In this document: positions 1 through 8,083 of the stretch, piece after piece
How positions within the stretch are numbered: position 1 is the first letter of the stretch
Layout: each line of letters starts with the position of its first letter
Source: CAYTQK01 sp964439745
GTDB lineage: Bacteria > Desulfobacterota > Desulfobacteria > Desulfobacterales > Desulfosudaceae
Direction: 5' to 3'
Length of the DNA stretch: 15,483 nt
Assembly: GCA_964439745.1 (NCBI GenBank)
Contig: CAYTQK010000050.1
Span: forward strand, 1 to 15,483
The notes under the pieces: generated by a model
Databases searched by the model: none
What the model was told of the DNA's origin: nothing
What the model saw: the letters and a program-made list of their open reading frames with translations, nothing else
Position numbers and translations under genes: made by a program

Positions 1-2
1 TG

Positions 3-476
3 CGGGTGGAGGTGTTTCCCGCGCTGGGCCGGGGGGTGGAACCCGGGCAGAACGGGGAGCTGCGGCTTCTGGACGACGACGCGGCCTGTTTTTACCATCC
101 CGACAAGAAGGCGGTAGTGCCCTGCGCCGCCTGCGGCCGGTTTTTGTGCGCCCTGTGCGACCTGGAGCTGGACGGCCGGCACCTCTGCGTCACCTGCCTG
201 GAGCAGGGGGCCAAAAGCCGCTCCTTCAAAACCCTGGAACACCGCCGGATTCTGTACGACAACCTGGCCCTGTACATCGCCATCCTGTCCCTGCTGTTCT
301 GGTTTGTCTCCTTTATCACGGCGCCGATCGTGCTCTACCTGGTGGGGCGCCACTGGAAAACCCCCACCAGCATCATTCCCCGGACAAAAATCCGGTTTGT
401 GGCGGCCTTTTTCATTGCCGGCCTGCAGCTGGCCGGCTGGTCCTGGGGGGTGTACGCCCTGCTGAAAAACATATAA
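3..476 (+). CDS. Zinc-finger (B-box-like) membrane protein, 5' end probably outside window
   Basis: The frame is open to the left edge of the window, so the first internal GTG (position 6) is probably not the true start. Counting from that GTG, residues 28-64 form a cysteine/histidine cluster, C28-x2-H31-x8-C40-x2-C43-x4-C48-x2-C51-x7-H59-x-C61-x2-C64, the spacing of a B-box-type treble-clef zinc finger. Two hydrophobic segments follow at about residues 86-112 and 131-153, ending three residues before the stop. The protein is therefore a cytoplasmic zinc finger anchored by a helical hairpin. It lies 21 bases before the start of the next gene in the same direction and shares its finger type with the third gene of the operon. 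No enzymatic motif is visible; a protein-protein or lipid-proximal scaffolding role is a guess. Sure of the gene and the finger, unsure of the N-terminus. Confidence 0.8.
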   Translation, partial: RVEVFPALGRGVEPGQNGELRLLDDDAACFYHPDKKAVVPCAACGRFLCALCDLELDGRHLCVTCLEQGAKSRSFKTLEHRRILYDNLALYIAILSLLFWFVSFITAPIVLYLVGRHWKTPTSIIPRTKIRFVAAFFIAGLQLAGWSWGVYALLKNI

Positions 477-488
477 CCGCGCGTGCCC

Positions 489-493
489 GGAGG
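489..493 (+). promoter_or_regulatory. Ribosome binding site that fixes the start of the six-helix membrane protein
   Basis: GGAGG ends 4 bases before the ATG at 498. The alternative GTG at 483 has no comparable purine tract at the proper distance, so the ATG is preferred. Confidence 0.65.
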
Positions 494-497
494 AATC

Positions 498-1496
498 ATG
501 GCCCGGAAAAAAGAATATACCCGCCTGCCCGGCCGCAGACGCTATATCTTCGGCCACCATACCCTCTGGCAGGGGTCCGACCACCTGCTGGCCATGGCCA
601 GCCGCATGGTGGTGGAAGAGTACCAGCGGTTCTACTACCGGGACATCCAGGCCCTGGTCATGCGCCAGCTGACCGGCTGGAAAATCGTCCTGGCGGTTTC
701 TGGTTTCCTGACGGCGGTCTTCCTCCTGATGGCCCTGACCATGGACATGGGCTGGAATATTTTCTGGGGCATCATGTGCGGGCTGACGGCGGTGGTCTTC
801 CTGCACCAGGTGTTTTTCGGGACCAATTGCGAGTGCCGCCTGGTCACGGCCGTGCAGACCGTCAAGCTGCCCTCCCTGTACCGCCGGCGCTTTGCCGAAA
901 AAACCCTGCGGCGCATCCGGCCCCTGATCGACCAGGCCCAGGGAGTCCTCTCCGTCGAAGAAATCCGGGCGCAGGCCCCGCTGCCGGAGGCCCCCGAAAA
1001 AAACGTCCGGGCCGGGGAACCGTCTTCGCCCCGCCCCATCCTGAACCCGAACTGGCACGCCGTCATGTCGGCCCTGCTGCTGGCCAATGCCCTGCTCTCC
1101 AACCTGGTTATTTTTTATACCAATGCCGTGGTGCTGGTGCTGGGCTCGATTCTCTTCATGGCCTTTCTCATGACGGTCATCGTCGCCCTGGTACGGCAGC
1201 AGAACCGCCGGGTCTACGCGGCCCTGCGGCGGCTGACCTGGGTCAACCTGGCCTACGCCGCCCTGGGCGCCGGGTTCGGCTACCTGCTCTACTTTTATGT
1301 TATTGTCCAGGATCCCGACCTCCTGGATCAGTCCATGGGCACGCAATGGGATTTTCTGCAGACCTTTGCCCGGCTGTCCGTGGGTCAGGATCCCTTTCTG
1401 CGGGTCAGTTTCCTGGCAGCCGCGATCATTGAAGTGATTCTCGGCATGACGGGTTTTCTGCTGATTACCAGGCACCGAAGAGTATACCGGCCATGA
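498..1496 (+). CDS. Six-helix integral membrane protein with CxC motif, function unknown
   Basis: 332 residues from the ATG at 498, chosen because GGAGG lies at 489-493 with 4-base spacing; an in-frame GTG 15 bases upstream lacks this. A basic, tyrosine-rich N-terminus (1-54) leads into two transmembrane helices at about 63-82 and 84-104. A soluble loop of about 80 residues opens with T109-N-C-E-C-R and contains a V-K-L-P-S-L-Y-R-R-R stretch. Four more helices lie near 188-206, 209-231, 248-269 and 303-324, and the tail is basic. I do not recognise a named family. The CxC motif right after a helix could bind a metal or be redox active, but nothing proves it. The gene sits between two zinc-finger membrane proteins and overlaps the second by the 4 bases ATGA, so it is probably co-translated and may form a complex with both. 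Confidence 0.85.
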   Translation: MARKKEYTRLPGRRRYIFGHHTLWQGSDHLLAMASRMVVEEYQRFYYRDIQALVMRQLTGWKIVLAVSGFLTAVFLLMALTMDMGWNIFWGIMCGLTAVVFLHQVFFGTNCECRLVTAVQTVKLPSLYRRRFAEKTLRRIRPLIDQAQGVLSVEEIRAQAPLPEAPEKNVRAGEPSSPRPILNPNWHAVMSALLLANALLSNLVIFYTNAVVLVLGSILFMAFLMTVIVALVRQQNRRVYAALRRLTWVNLAYAALGAGFGYLLYFYVIVQDPDLLDQSMGTQWDFLQTFARLSVGQDPFLRVSFLAAAIIEVILGMTGFLLITRHRRVYRP

Positions 1497-1819
1497 CGGA
1501 TCTCAGCCGCCAGCGCTGCGCCAACCACCGCGACCGGGAAGCGGCCGCCCGCTGCCCGGCCTGTCACCGGTATTTCTGCCGGGAATGCGTCACCGAGCAC
1601 GAGGGACGCATGCTTTGCGCCGCCTGCATCGCCGACCTTGCCCCCGCAAAAGCCCCGGCCCGGGGACGGCTGGCCCGATTGTCCCAGGGCGTCTGGCTGG
1701 TCTTCGGCCTGGTGCTGCTGTGGACCATCTTCTACTATCTGGGCCGGCTGCTGATGCTTCTGCCCGCCTCGTTTCACGACGGCACCCTGTGGCAGTCCGG
1801 CTGGTGGAGCAACCTGTGA
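1493..1819 (+). CDS. Short B-box-like zinc-finger membrane protein
   Basis: 108 residues. The N-terminal 46 residues hold a compact finger, C9-x2-H12-x8-C21-x2-C24-x4-C29-x2-C32-x3-H36-x5-C42-x2-C45, the same layout as in the first gene of the window, with matching phrases such as YFCRECV and GRMLCAAC. One hydrophobic helix at about 68-90 follows, then a short tryptophan-rich tail (GWWSNL). It starts inside the stop codon of the gene before (ATGA) and its stop overlaps the GTG start of the gene after (GTGA). The two fingers are likely paralogues, while the membrane parts differ (one helix here, two there). Bacterial B-box-like fingers on membrane anchors are known next to RDD and rhomboid-like membrane proteins, but their ligands are not; adaptor function is inference. 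Confidence 0.8.
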   Translation: MTDLSRQRCANHRDREAAARCPACHRYFCRECVTEHEGRMLCAACIADLAPAKAPARGRLARLSQGVWLVFGLVLLWTIFYYLGRLLMLLPASFHDGTLWQSGWWSNL

Positions 1820-3492
1820 AAGCGACGCGGCCATACCGGGAAAAGAGCGGCCTGGACCTGCTGGACGGCGCCATACACCTGCTGCGCCGGGAGGCGGCCG
1901 ACCTCTTGCCCCTGTATTATATCGGCAGCCTGCCCTTTGTGCTGGGGTTTCTCTTTTTCTGGGCGGACATGAGCCGCAACGCCTTTGCCGCCGAGCACTG
2001 CGCCGCGGCCGCCCTGGGCCTGGCCTTTTTGTTCCTGTGGATGAAGGTGTGCCAGTCGCTTTTCATGGACCGGGCCCGGGCCCGGCTCAGCCTGCGACCG
2101 GCGCCGAGGCTTTCGGCCGGCCGTCTCTGGCGGCTGGTGCTGACGCAGACGGTGGTGCAGCCCAGCGGCTGGCTGCTGCTGCCGCCGGCCCTGGTGCTGA
2201 CCCTGCCCTTTGCCTGGATCTTCGCCTTTTACCAGCACCTCTCCCTGCCCGGACCGGACACGAAGACCACCCTGCGGGCGGCAATCCGGCGGGCCGCCGA
2301 CCAGTCCCGGCTGTGGCCGCGGCAGAACCATATCCTGGTCCTGACCCTGTCCTTGCTGGGCATGGTCGTTTTCTTCAACATCGCCGCTGGCCTGTACATC
2401 CTGCCGCACCTGCTGAAAATGCTCTTCGGCCTGGAAACGGTCTTCACCCTGACCTGGCGGTCCCTGGTCAACACCACCTTCCTGGCCGTGGCGCTGGGCC
2501 TGACCTACCTCTGCCTGGACCCGGTGGTCAAGGCGGCCTACGTCCTGCGGACCTTTTACGGCGAGGCCCGGCAAACCGGCGAGGACCTGCGGGTGGAACT
2601 AAAGCGCCTGTCCCCGGCCGGCACCGCCGGCCTGTTCGTCCTGGTTCTGCTGGGCCTGGCGGCCTTCGGCGGAACAAATGCCCGGGCGGCCGAACCGTCC
2701 GCGCGGCCGGAGGCCGGCGCCGGACAGATCGCGCCCGGCAAACTGGCGGCCGCCATCGACCGGGTGCTGGAACGGCCGGAATTCGCCTGGCGCCTGCCCC
2801 GGCAGAAGACCGGGGCAAAGGAATCCCAAGGCTTCAACCCCTTTGCCATCGTCTGGGGCTGGGTGAAACCCGTCCTGAAAACCGCCGTCACCCCGGTCAT
2901 CGACTTTCTCAAACCGATCATGAAAAAAGTGATCGACTGGCTGCTGCGCGAGCGGAGTCCGCCGCCGGAGCGGGAAGAACGCGGCAGCACCGACTGGATG
3001 GGCTGGATCAAGCTGCTCTTGTTCGGCCTGCTGTGCCTTTCCGGCGGTCTGCTGGGGGTCTATGTCAAGCGCCTGCTGGCCCGGCGGCGGCAGCGGCCGG
3101 AGAGGTCAGCCCCGGCCGCGGGCGGCCCGGCCGACCCGCCCGACCTGACCGACGAGCAGATTACCGCTGATGCGCGGGCCGCGAACCAGTGGCTGGAGCT
3201 GGCCCGGGATTTTGCCGGCCGCGGCGAGACGCGCCAGGCCCTCCGGGCCGTCTACCTGGGCATCCTGGCCCACCTGGCCGAGCGCGATGTCATCCGCCTG
3301 GCCGGGCACAAGTCCAACCGGGACTATGCCGCCGAACTGCGCCGCCGCCGGCACGAAGATCCGGCCGTCCTGGAGCTGTTTTCATCCGGCGCGGCCCTGT
3401 TCGAGCGGATCTGGTACGGCCTGCACGCCGCCGGCCCGGCAGACGTAGACTGGCTGACCGATAACTACCGGCAGATCGCCGGCCGGGTCTGA
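1816..3492 (+). CDS. Multi-helix membrane protein with C-terminal DUF4129 domain
   Basis: 558 residues from the GTG at 1816, which overlaps the previous stop as GTGA; the open frame runs further upstream, but only through the preceding gene. About six hydrophobic helices occupy the first half (near 31-50, 62-80, 115-140, 176-198, 214-235 and 271-288). A 110-residue linker contains an amphipathic stretch around 349-380, followed by one more helix at about 397-416. The last 100 residues (456-558) carry the DUF4129 pattern: W-L-E-L-A, then A-L-R-A-V-Y-L near 476, a conserved S-N-R-D-Y-A near 499, and F-E-R-I-W-Y-G near 530. DUF4129 proteins are typical partners in MoxR/DUF58/SpoIIM/RDD loci; their biochemical role is unknown. 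The long N-terminal membrane region makes this member longer than simple DUF4129 proteins. Confidence 0.88.
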   Translation: MKATRPYREKSGLDLLDGAIHLLRREAADLLPLYYIGSLPFVLGFLFFWADMSRNAFAAEHCAAAALGLAFLFLWMKVCQSLFMDRARARLSLRPAPRLSAGRLWRLVLTQTVVQPSGWLLLPPALVLTLPFAWIFAFYQHLSLPGPDTKTTLRAAIRRAADQSRLWPRQNHILVLTLSLLGMVVFFNIAAGLYILPHLLKMLFGLETVFTLTWRSLVNTTFLAVALGLTYLCLDPVVKAAYVLRTFYGEARQTGEDLRVELKRLSPAGTAGLFVLVLLGLAAFGGTNARAAEPSARPEAGAGQIAPGKLAAAIDRVLERPEFAWRLPRQKTGAKESQGFNPFAIVWGWVKPVLKTAVTPVIDFLKPIMKKVIDWLLRERSPPPEREERGSTDWMGWIKLLLFGLLCLSGGLLGVYVKRLLARRRQRPERSAPAAGGPADPPDLTDEQITADARAANQWLELARDFAGRGETRQALRAVYLGILAHLAERDVIRLAGHKSNRDYAAELRRRRHEDPAVLELFSSGAALFERIWYGLHAAGPADVDWLTDNYRQIAGRV

Positions 3493-3514
3493 ACGGCGGA
3501 ATGATTTATTGAAA

Positions 3515-3520
3515 AAGAGG
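3515..3520 (+). promoter_or_regulatory. Ribosome binding site supporting a TTG start
   Basis: AAGAGG lies 5 bases before the TTG at 3526. No ATG or GTG in the same frame lies near a purine tract without cutting into the hydrophobic anchor, so TTG is the best start for the DUF4350 gene. Confidence 0.55.
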
Positions 3521-3525
3521 CAGAC

Positions 3526-4761
3526 TTGCGGAAAAACAACAACACAGCGCGGTGGCTGGTGATCGTCCTGGCGGTTCTGTTTGCCGGCGGGGTGCTGCGG
3601 CTGTTCGCCCTGCGCTTCCAGGCCGGGGACATCTATCCGCCCTATTCCTCTTTCCGCAGCGACCCGCTGGGCAGCCGGGTCCTGTACGAAAGCCTGCGGT
3701 CCCTGCCCGGGGTCACGGCCGAGCGCAACCTGACGGCCTTAAACCGCCTGGAGCGGGACAACCGGCAGCAGGTCTTTTTCTGCCTGGGCCTGAACGGTTT
3801 TGACCAGCGGTTTTTTTCGAAAAAGACTTTTGCCTGGTGGGAACACGCCGCCGCGGTGGGCGGCCGGGTGGTCTTTTCCTGCCGTCCCCGGACCGACCTG
3901 GAACAAGCAGAAGAAGAAACCGCCGGGGCGGCACCCAAAACCGAAAAGGCGAAGGAACACGCCGGGCAGGACACCGAAGAAAACACCGGCCCCTGCCCGG
4001 ACGAGGCCGAAGCCGAATGGCAGTCCCCGGCCGACCGCTGGGATCTCGGCCTGGCCCATGAAACCGAAAAACCGGACCAGATGACGGCCGTGTCCACCCG
4101 CCCGGGGCTGCCCGACCTGCCCTGGCGAAGCACCCTCTATTTTGCCGAAGTGCCCGATCCCTGGCAGGCGGTCTACACCCGCGGCGGCCGGCCTGTTATT
4201 ATCCAGCGGCCCTGGGGCAGCGGCCGCATCATCCTGCTGGCGGACAGCTATCTTTTTTCCAACGAGGCCCTGAGCACCGGGATGCCGGCTGCCTTTTTCT
4301 CCTGGCTGATCGGAGACCGGGACCGGATCGTCTTTGACGAGTCCCATTTCGGCATTCACCGGCGGCCGGGGGTGGCCACCCTGCTGCGGCAGTATCGGCT
4401 GGGCGGGCTGGTCGGCGCCCTGCTGCTGCTGGCCGGCCTGTTCGTGTGGCAGCGCTCGGCGGTGTTCGCGCCCATCACAAGGACACCCGGCGGGGTGTCC
4501 CCGGCCGAACCGGCCGGTAGCCGGGACAATCTCTCCGGCCTGATCAACATGCTCCGCCGCCGCTACGCGCCGGCGGAAATCCTGGAACTGTCCCTGGACG
4601 AATGGAAACGTTCCGCCGCCCGACGGGCCGGCGGGCCCGATCCGGCCGCGGCCGAAAAGCTGCGGCACGCCCGAACCGCGGCGGCCGATCAGAAACAGGA
4701 TCCGGTGGCCGCTTATCATACCATCGCCCACATCTTATCCGGACACGAGGCAAAACCATGA
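3526..4761 (+). CDS. DUF4350 family membrane-anchored protein
   Basis: 411 residues, TTG start. A short basic N-terminus and an uncleaved signal anchor (about 9-28) place the following domain outside the membrane. That domain shows DUF4350 features: Y-P-P-Y-S-S-F-R-S with D-P-L-G-S-R-V-L-Y-E-S-L near 39-58, a W-W-E-H-A-A-A-V-G-G-R-V-V-F strand-turn near 104-117, and the C-terminal D-S-Y-L-F-S-N-E motif near 240. A second helix lies at about 294-311, followed by a cytoplasmic tail of about 100 residues with many Arg and Ala. Residues 126-165 are a Glu/Lys-rich, low-complexity insertion that looks lineage-specific. The fold is related to glutamine-amidotransferase-like or GldG-like substrate-binding domains, with no catalytic role shown. 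It follows the DUF4129 gene after 33 bases and overlaps the ATPase gene by ATGA. Confidence 0.85.
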   Translation: MRKNNNTARWLVIVLAVLFAGGVLRLFALRFQAGDIYPPYSSFRSDPLGSRVLYESLRSLPGVTAERNLTALNRLERDNRQQVFFCLGLNGFDQRFFSKKTFAWWEHAAAVGGRVVFSCRPRTDLEQAEEETAGAAPKTEKAKEHAGQDTEENTGPCPDEAEAEWQSPADRWDLGLAHETEKPDQMTAVSTRPGLPDLPWRSTLYFAEVPDPWQAVYTRGGRPVIIQRPWGSGRIILLADSYLFSNEALSTGMPAAFFSWLIGDRDRIVFDESHFGIHRRPGVATLLRQYRLGGLVGALLLLAGLFVWQRSAVFAPITRTPGGVSPAEPAGSRDNLSGLINMLRRRYAPAEILELSLDEWKRSAARRAGGPDPAAAEKLRHARTAAADQKQDPVAAYHTIAHILSGHEAKP

Positions 4762-5756
4762 ACGATTCGCGCAACCCGGTATCGCCGCCGCCGGCGGCGG
4801 ACACGGACACCCTGAAAAAAATCCTGGCCGCGGCCCGGCAGGAGCTGGGCCGGGTCATCATCGGCCAGGAAGCGGTCATCAACCAGGCCCTGATCGCCAT
4901 TTTCACCAACAGCCACGTCCTCATCGAAGGCGTGCCCGGAGTGGCCAAGACCATGCTGGTGCGGACCCTGGCCCGGGTGCTGAGCTGCGATTTCTCCCGG
5001 ATCCAGTTCACCCCGGACCTGATGCCGGCCGATATCACCGGCACCCACGTCTTCAACCTGCAGCAGAACGCCTTTACCCTGGTCAAGGGGCCTTTGTTCA
5101 CCACCTTTCTCCTGGCCGACGAAATCAACCGCGCCCCGGCCAAGACCCAGTCGGCCCTGCTGCAGGCCATGCAGGAACGGACCGTCACCATCGACCGGGA
5201 TACCCATCAATTGTCCCCGGATTTTACCGTCTTTGCCACCCAGAATCCCATTGAATACGAGGGCACTTACCCCCTGCCGGAAGCCCAGAAGGACCGCTTT
5301 TTACTCAAGGTCACCATGGAACCGCCCGGCGCCGAGGAAGAACTCGAACTGGCCCGGCGCACCCGGGGCAAAGACGCGCCCGAAGCCGTGCTGGCCAGCG
5401 GAGCGGTCCGGCCGGTGCTGCCGCCGGAAACCCTGGAGACCTTCCGGGACATTCTGGGCAAAATCACCGTCAAGGACGAGCTGGTGGAATACATCGTGGC
5501 CATTGTCCGGGCCAGCCGGGTGCACCAGAGCGTGCTGGTGGGGGCCGGGCCCCGGGCCACCCAGGCCCTGCTCCTCTCCAGCCGGGCCCTGGCGGCCATC
5601 GAAGGCCGGGATTTTGTCATTCCCGACGACATCAAGGCCATGGCCCGGCCGGTGCTGGAGCACCGCCTGGTGCTGCGGCCGGAATACGAAATTGAGCGGC
5701 TGACCCCGGCCGAAGTTATCGAGGATATGCTGACCCACATCGCCGTGCCGAGGTAA
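4758..5756 (+). CDS. MoxR-type AAA+ ATPase
   Basis: 332 residues from the ATG at 4758, which overlaps the previous stop as ATGA. Clear AAA_3/MoxR signatures: I-I-G-Q-E at 34-38; Walker A G58-V-P-G-V-A-K64-T65; the P-D-L-M-P-A-D-I-T-G block at 86-95; Walker B L-L-A-D121-E122-I-N-R-A-P; L-L-Q-A-M-Q-E-R at 134-141; sensor 1 A-T-Q-N163-P; and the E-G-T-Y-P-L-P-E-A-Q-K-D-R-F segment with the candidate arginine finger. A helical lid with G-P-R-A-T-Q and the sensor-2 region follows, and D-D-I-K-A-M near 295 is typical. Length and motifs are those of a complete, active ATPase. MoxR proteins act as chaperones that mature or switch complexes together with vWA-domain partners; here the next gene (DUF58) is the expected partner. 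Confidence 0.96.
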   Translation: MNDSRNPVSPPPAADTDTLKKILAAARQELGRVIIGQEAVINQALIAIFTNSHVLIEGVPGVAKTMLVRTLARVLSCDFSRIQFTPDLMPADITGTHVFNLQQNAFTLVKGPLFTTFLLADEINRAPAKTQSALLQAMQERTVTIDRDTHQLSPDFTVFATQNPIEYEGTYPLPEAQKDRFLLKVTMEPPGAEEELELARRTRGKDAPEAVLASGAVRPVLPPETLETFRDILGKITVKDELVEYIVAIVRASRVHQSVLVGAGPRATQALLLSSRALAAIEGRDFVIPDDIKAMARPVLEHRLVLRPEYEIERLTPAEVIEDMLTHIAVPR

Positions 5757-5765
5757 ACCGTTGCC

Positions 5766-7091
5766 ATGACCCTTGTTCCCCGCAACCGGCTGATTTTCTG
5801 GACGGCGGCCACGGTGCTGCCGGGCGCCCTGGTCAACGCCCTGCTGCCCCCGGGCGGCCCGTCCTGGTACCTGCCGGCCCTGGTGGTGCTGCTGGCGGCC
5901 CTGGGCGATGCCCTGGCCGCCCGCCGGCAGGAGGACCAACCGGTGCCGGAATTTCCCGAGCTTGTCCGGCTGACCCAGCACCGGGAAGGAACGGTTGATT
6001 TCGGGATTGTCCAGGACCGGCCGGGGACGGAGCGGGTGCGGCTGGGACCGGACTGGCCGGCCGGGCTGACAGCCGAGCGGGATCGTACCTTTGACCTGGC
6101 TCCGGAGACCGGTGAGAACCGCTTCTCCTGGACCTGCACCCCGGCCCAACGGGGAGAATTCACGGTGGACCGCTGCCATGTCGAGACCGACTCGCCCCTG
6201 GGCCTGTGGGCCCTGCGCCGCCGGCTCCCGGTGGCCATGAAGGTACGGGTCTACCCCGATTTGTCGGCCGAAAAAAAGAACTTTGCCTGGCTGTTTTCCG
6301 GCCGCGAGACCGGCGTCCACGCCCTGCGCCAGGTCGGCAAGGGCCGGGAATTCGAGCAGCTCCGGGAGTACCTGCCCGGGGACAGCTACGAGGACATTCA
6401 CTGGAAGGCCACCGCCCGCCGGGGATTTCCCGTAACCAAGACCTACCAGATCGAACGCACCCAGGAAGTCTACCTCATCATTGACGCCTCCCGCCTGAGC
6501 GCCCGCCCGGCGGGGGCCGCGACCCGGTCCTGCCTGGACCGGTTCATCACCACCGCCCTGGTCTCCGGCCTGGCCATTGAACGGCAGGGCGACCTGTTCG
6601 GACTGCTGACCTTTGACGACCGCATCCGCGGGTTTGTGCCGGCCAAAAAGGGCCGGGCCCATTACGACACCTGCCGCGACATGCTCTACAATCTATCTGC
6701 CCGGCCGGTTTCCCCGGATTTTACCGAGCTGTTCTCGTTTATGGCGGCCAATCTGCGCAAGCGGGCCCTGCTCGTCTTTTTGACCAGCCTGGATGACCCG
6801 GTCCTGGCGGACAGCTTTACCGGGCAGGTACACCTGCTGACCCGGCGCCACGTGGTGCTGGTCAACATGATCCGGCCGGACGGGGTGACCCCGGTCTTTG
6901 CCGGCGGCGCGGTGCGCCAACCGGACGATCTCTACCCGGCCCTGGCCGGCCACCTGGAGTGGGACAACCTGGCCCGCACCAGCACCCGGCTGCGGCGGCG
7001 GGGGGTGGATTTCGCCATGGTACCGGCGGAACAGCTGTCTTTGCGGCTGACCCGGCAATACCTGGCCGTGAAAAGGAGCCAGCGGTTGTGA
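5766..7091 (+). CDS. DUF58 (vWA-like) protein, MoxR partner
   Basis: 441 residues. Two hydrophobic helices at the N-terminus (about 10-28 and 34-50) anchor a beta-rich region and then the DUF58 core: G-K-G-R-E-F-E-Q-L-R-E-Y near 191-202, followed by P-G-D-S-Y-E-D-I-H-W-K-A-T-A-R, which is the hallmark of the family. A vWA-like segment begins L-I-I-D240-A-S242-R-L-S245 and continues with a late L-T-S-L-D-D-P strand. The metal-ion (MIDAS) signature DxSxS is imperfect because position 244 is Leu, with a Ser one place later. It starts 9 bases after the ATPase stop and overlaps the next gene by GTGA. Known pattern: MoxR and DUF58 genes almost always travel together. The molecular client here is unknown. 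Confidence 0.94.
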   Translation: MTLVPRNRLIFWTAATVLPGALVNALLPPGGPSWYLPALVVLLAALGDALAARRQEDQPVPEFPELVRLTQHREGTVDFGIVQDRPGTERVRLGPDWPAGLTAERDRTFDLAPETGENRFSWTCTPAQRGEFTVDRCHVETDSPLGLWALRRRLPVAMKVRVYPDLSAEKKNFAWLFSGRETGVHALRQVGKGREFEQLREYLPGDSYEDIHWKATARRGFPVTKTYQIERTQEVYLIIDASRLSARPAGAATRSCLDRFITTALVSGLAIERQGDLFGLLTFDDRIRGFVPAKKGRAHYDTCRDMLYNLSARPVSPDFTELFSFMAANLRKRALLVFLTSLDDPVLADSFTGQVHLLTRRHVVLVNMIRPDGVTPVFAGGAVRQPDDLYPALAGHLEWDNLARTSTRLRRRGVDFAMVPAEQLSLRLTRQYLAVKRSQRL

Positions 7092-8083
7092 TTATTGATC
7101 TGAACAAGTTCATCAGCGACGAACGGCCCTTCTGGACCGAGCTGGAGGGATTTGTGGAAAGGCTGGAAAGCGATCCCGCCTTCCGCCTGGACCTGGACCA
7201 GATCCGGCGGTTTCATTACCTCTACCAGCGGGTCTCGGCGGACCTGGCCCGGATCCAGACCTTTTCCGCGGAAAAAAACCTGGGCCGCTACCTGGAGGCC
7301 CTGGTCGGCCGCTCCTACGGCTATATCCACGAGTCCCGGCGCCGGCCCCGGCGGCTCGCCCCGGCCCGCTGGTTTTTCCGCACCTTTCCGCGGACCTTCC
7401 GCCGCCACGGCCGGGCCTTTCTGCTGAGCGCCCTGGTCATGGCCGCCGGCTTCATCTTCGGCGGGGCCGCGGTGGGCCTGGACAGCCAGGCCAAGGCCGT
7501 CCTCATGCCCTTTGCCCATCTCCAGGGTGATCCGTCCGACCGGGTGGCCATCGAAGAAGGCCAGCGCAAGGATACCATGGCCGACAGCAAGGCCCGCTTT
7601 TCCTCCTACCTCATGACCCACAACACCCGGGTTTCCATTTTCATCATGGTGCTGGGCATTACCTGGGGCATCGGCACCATTATCATGCTCTTTTACAACG
7701 GCCTTATCCTGGGAGCGGTGGCGGTGGACTATATTCTCGCCGGGGAGAGCGTTTTTCTGGCCGGCTGGCTGCTGCCCCACGGCTCCATTGAAATTCCGGC
7801 CATCCTCATGGCCGGCCAGACCGGCCTGGTCATTGCCGGCGCCCTGATCGGCCGGGGCGAGCCCCTGACCGTGCGGCAGCGTTTCCGGGCGGTTTCCGGG
7901 GACGTGGTCACCCTCATCGCCGGGGTGGCCCTGCTACTGGTCTGGGCCGGGCTGGTGGAGGCCTTTTTGTCCCAGTATCATCAGCCGGTCATTCCCTACT
8001 CCCTGAAAATGGCCTTCGGCCTCTTTGAGCTGGCCCTGCTGGGATTGTTCCTCGGCAAATCCGGCGCGCGGGAGGCGGCATGA
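7088..8083 (+). CDS. SpoIIM-like (stage II sporulation protein M family) membrane protein
   Basis: 331 residues from the GTG at 7088, coupled to the previous stop as GTGA, with an AAGGAG tract about 9 bases upstream. The first 105 residues are charged and helical and start V-I-I-D-L-N-K-F-I, typical of COG1300 proteins. A helix at about 111-131 is followed by a loop, then four or more helices from about 182 to the C-terminus. The family signature P-H231-G-S-I-E235-I-P-A is intact, with M-A-G-Q-T-G-L behind it. In Bacillus, SpoIIM belongs to the engulfment machinery; in non-sporulating bacteria the relatives sit in MoxR/DUF58/RDD loci and probably act in membrane or envelope organisation. There is no reason to infer sporulation here. 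Confidence 0.93.
   Translation: MIIDLNKFISDERPFWTELEGFVERLESDPAFRLDLDQIRRFHYLYQRVSADLARIQTFSAEKNLGRYLEALVGRSYGYIHESRRRPRRLAPARWFFRTFPRTFRRHGRAFLLSALVMAAGFIFGGAAVGLDSQAKAVLMPFAHLQGDPSDRVAIEEGQRKDTMADSKARFSSYLMTHNTRVSIFIMVLGITWGIGTIIMLFYNGLILGAVAVDYILAGESVFLAGWLLPHGSIEIPAILMAGQTGLVIAGALIGRGEPLTVRQRFRAVSGDVVTLIAGVALLLVWAGLVEAFLSQYHQPVIPYSLKMAFGLFELALLGLFLGKSGAREAA

Noticed and set aside
146..1432. Long + strand open frame (428 codons) overlapping the first two genes
   Set aside because: Its translation is Pro/Gly/Arg-rich with no domain and lacks a ribosome binding site; it is a frame shadow of GC-rich DNA. The overlapping frames give membrane helices and zinc fingers.
5301..6662. Long - strand open frame (453 codons) opposite the ATPase and DUF58 genes
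   Set aside because: Low-complexity Gly/Gln/Pro composition; the opposite strand encodes intact MoxR and DUF58 motifs.
7088..8083. Sporulation function suggested by the SpoIIM similarity
   Set aside because: SpoIIM-like proteins are common in non-sporulating bacteria within MoxR/RDD clusters, and no other sporulation gene is present.
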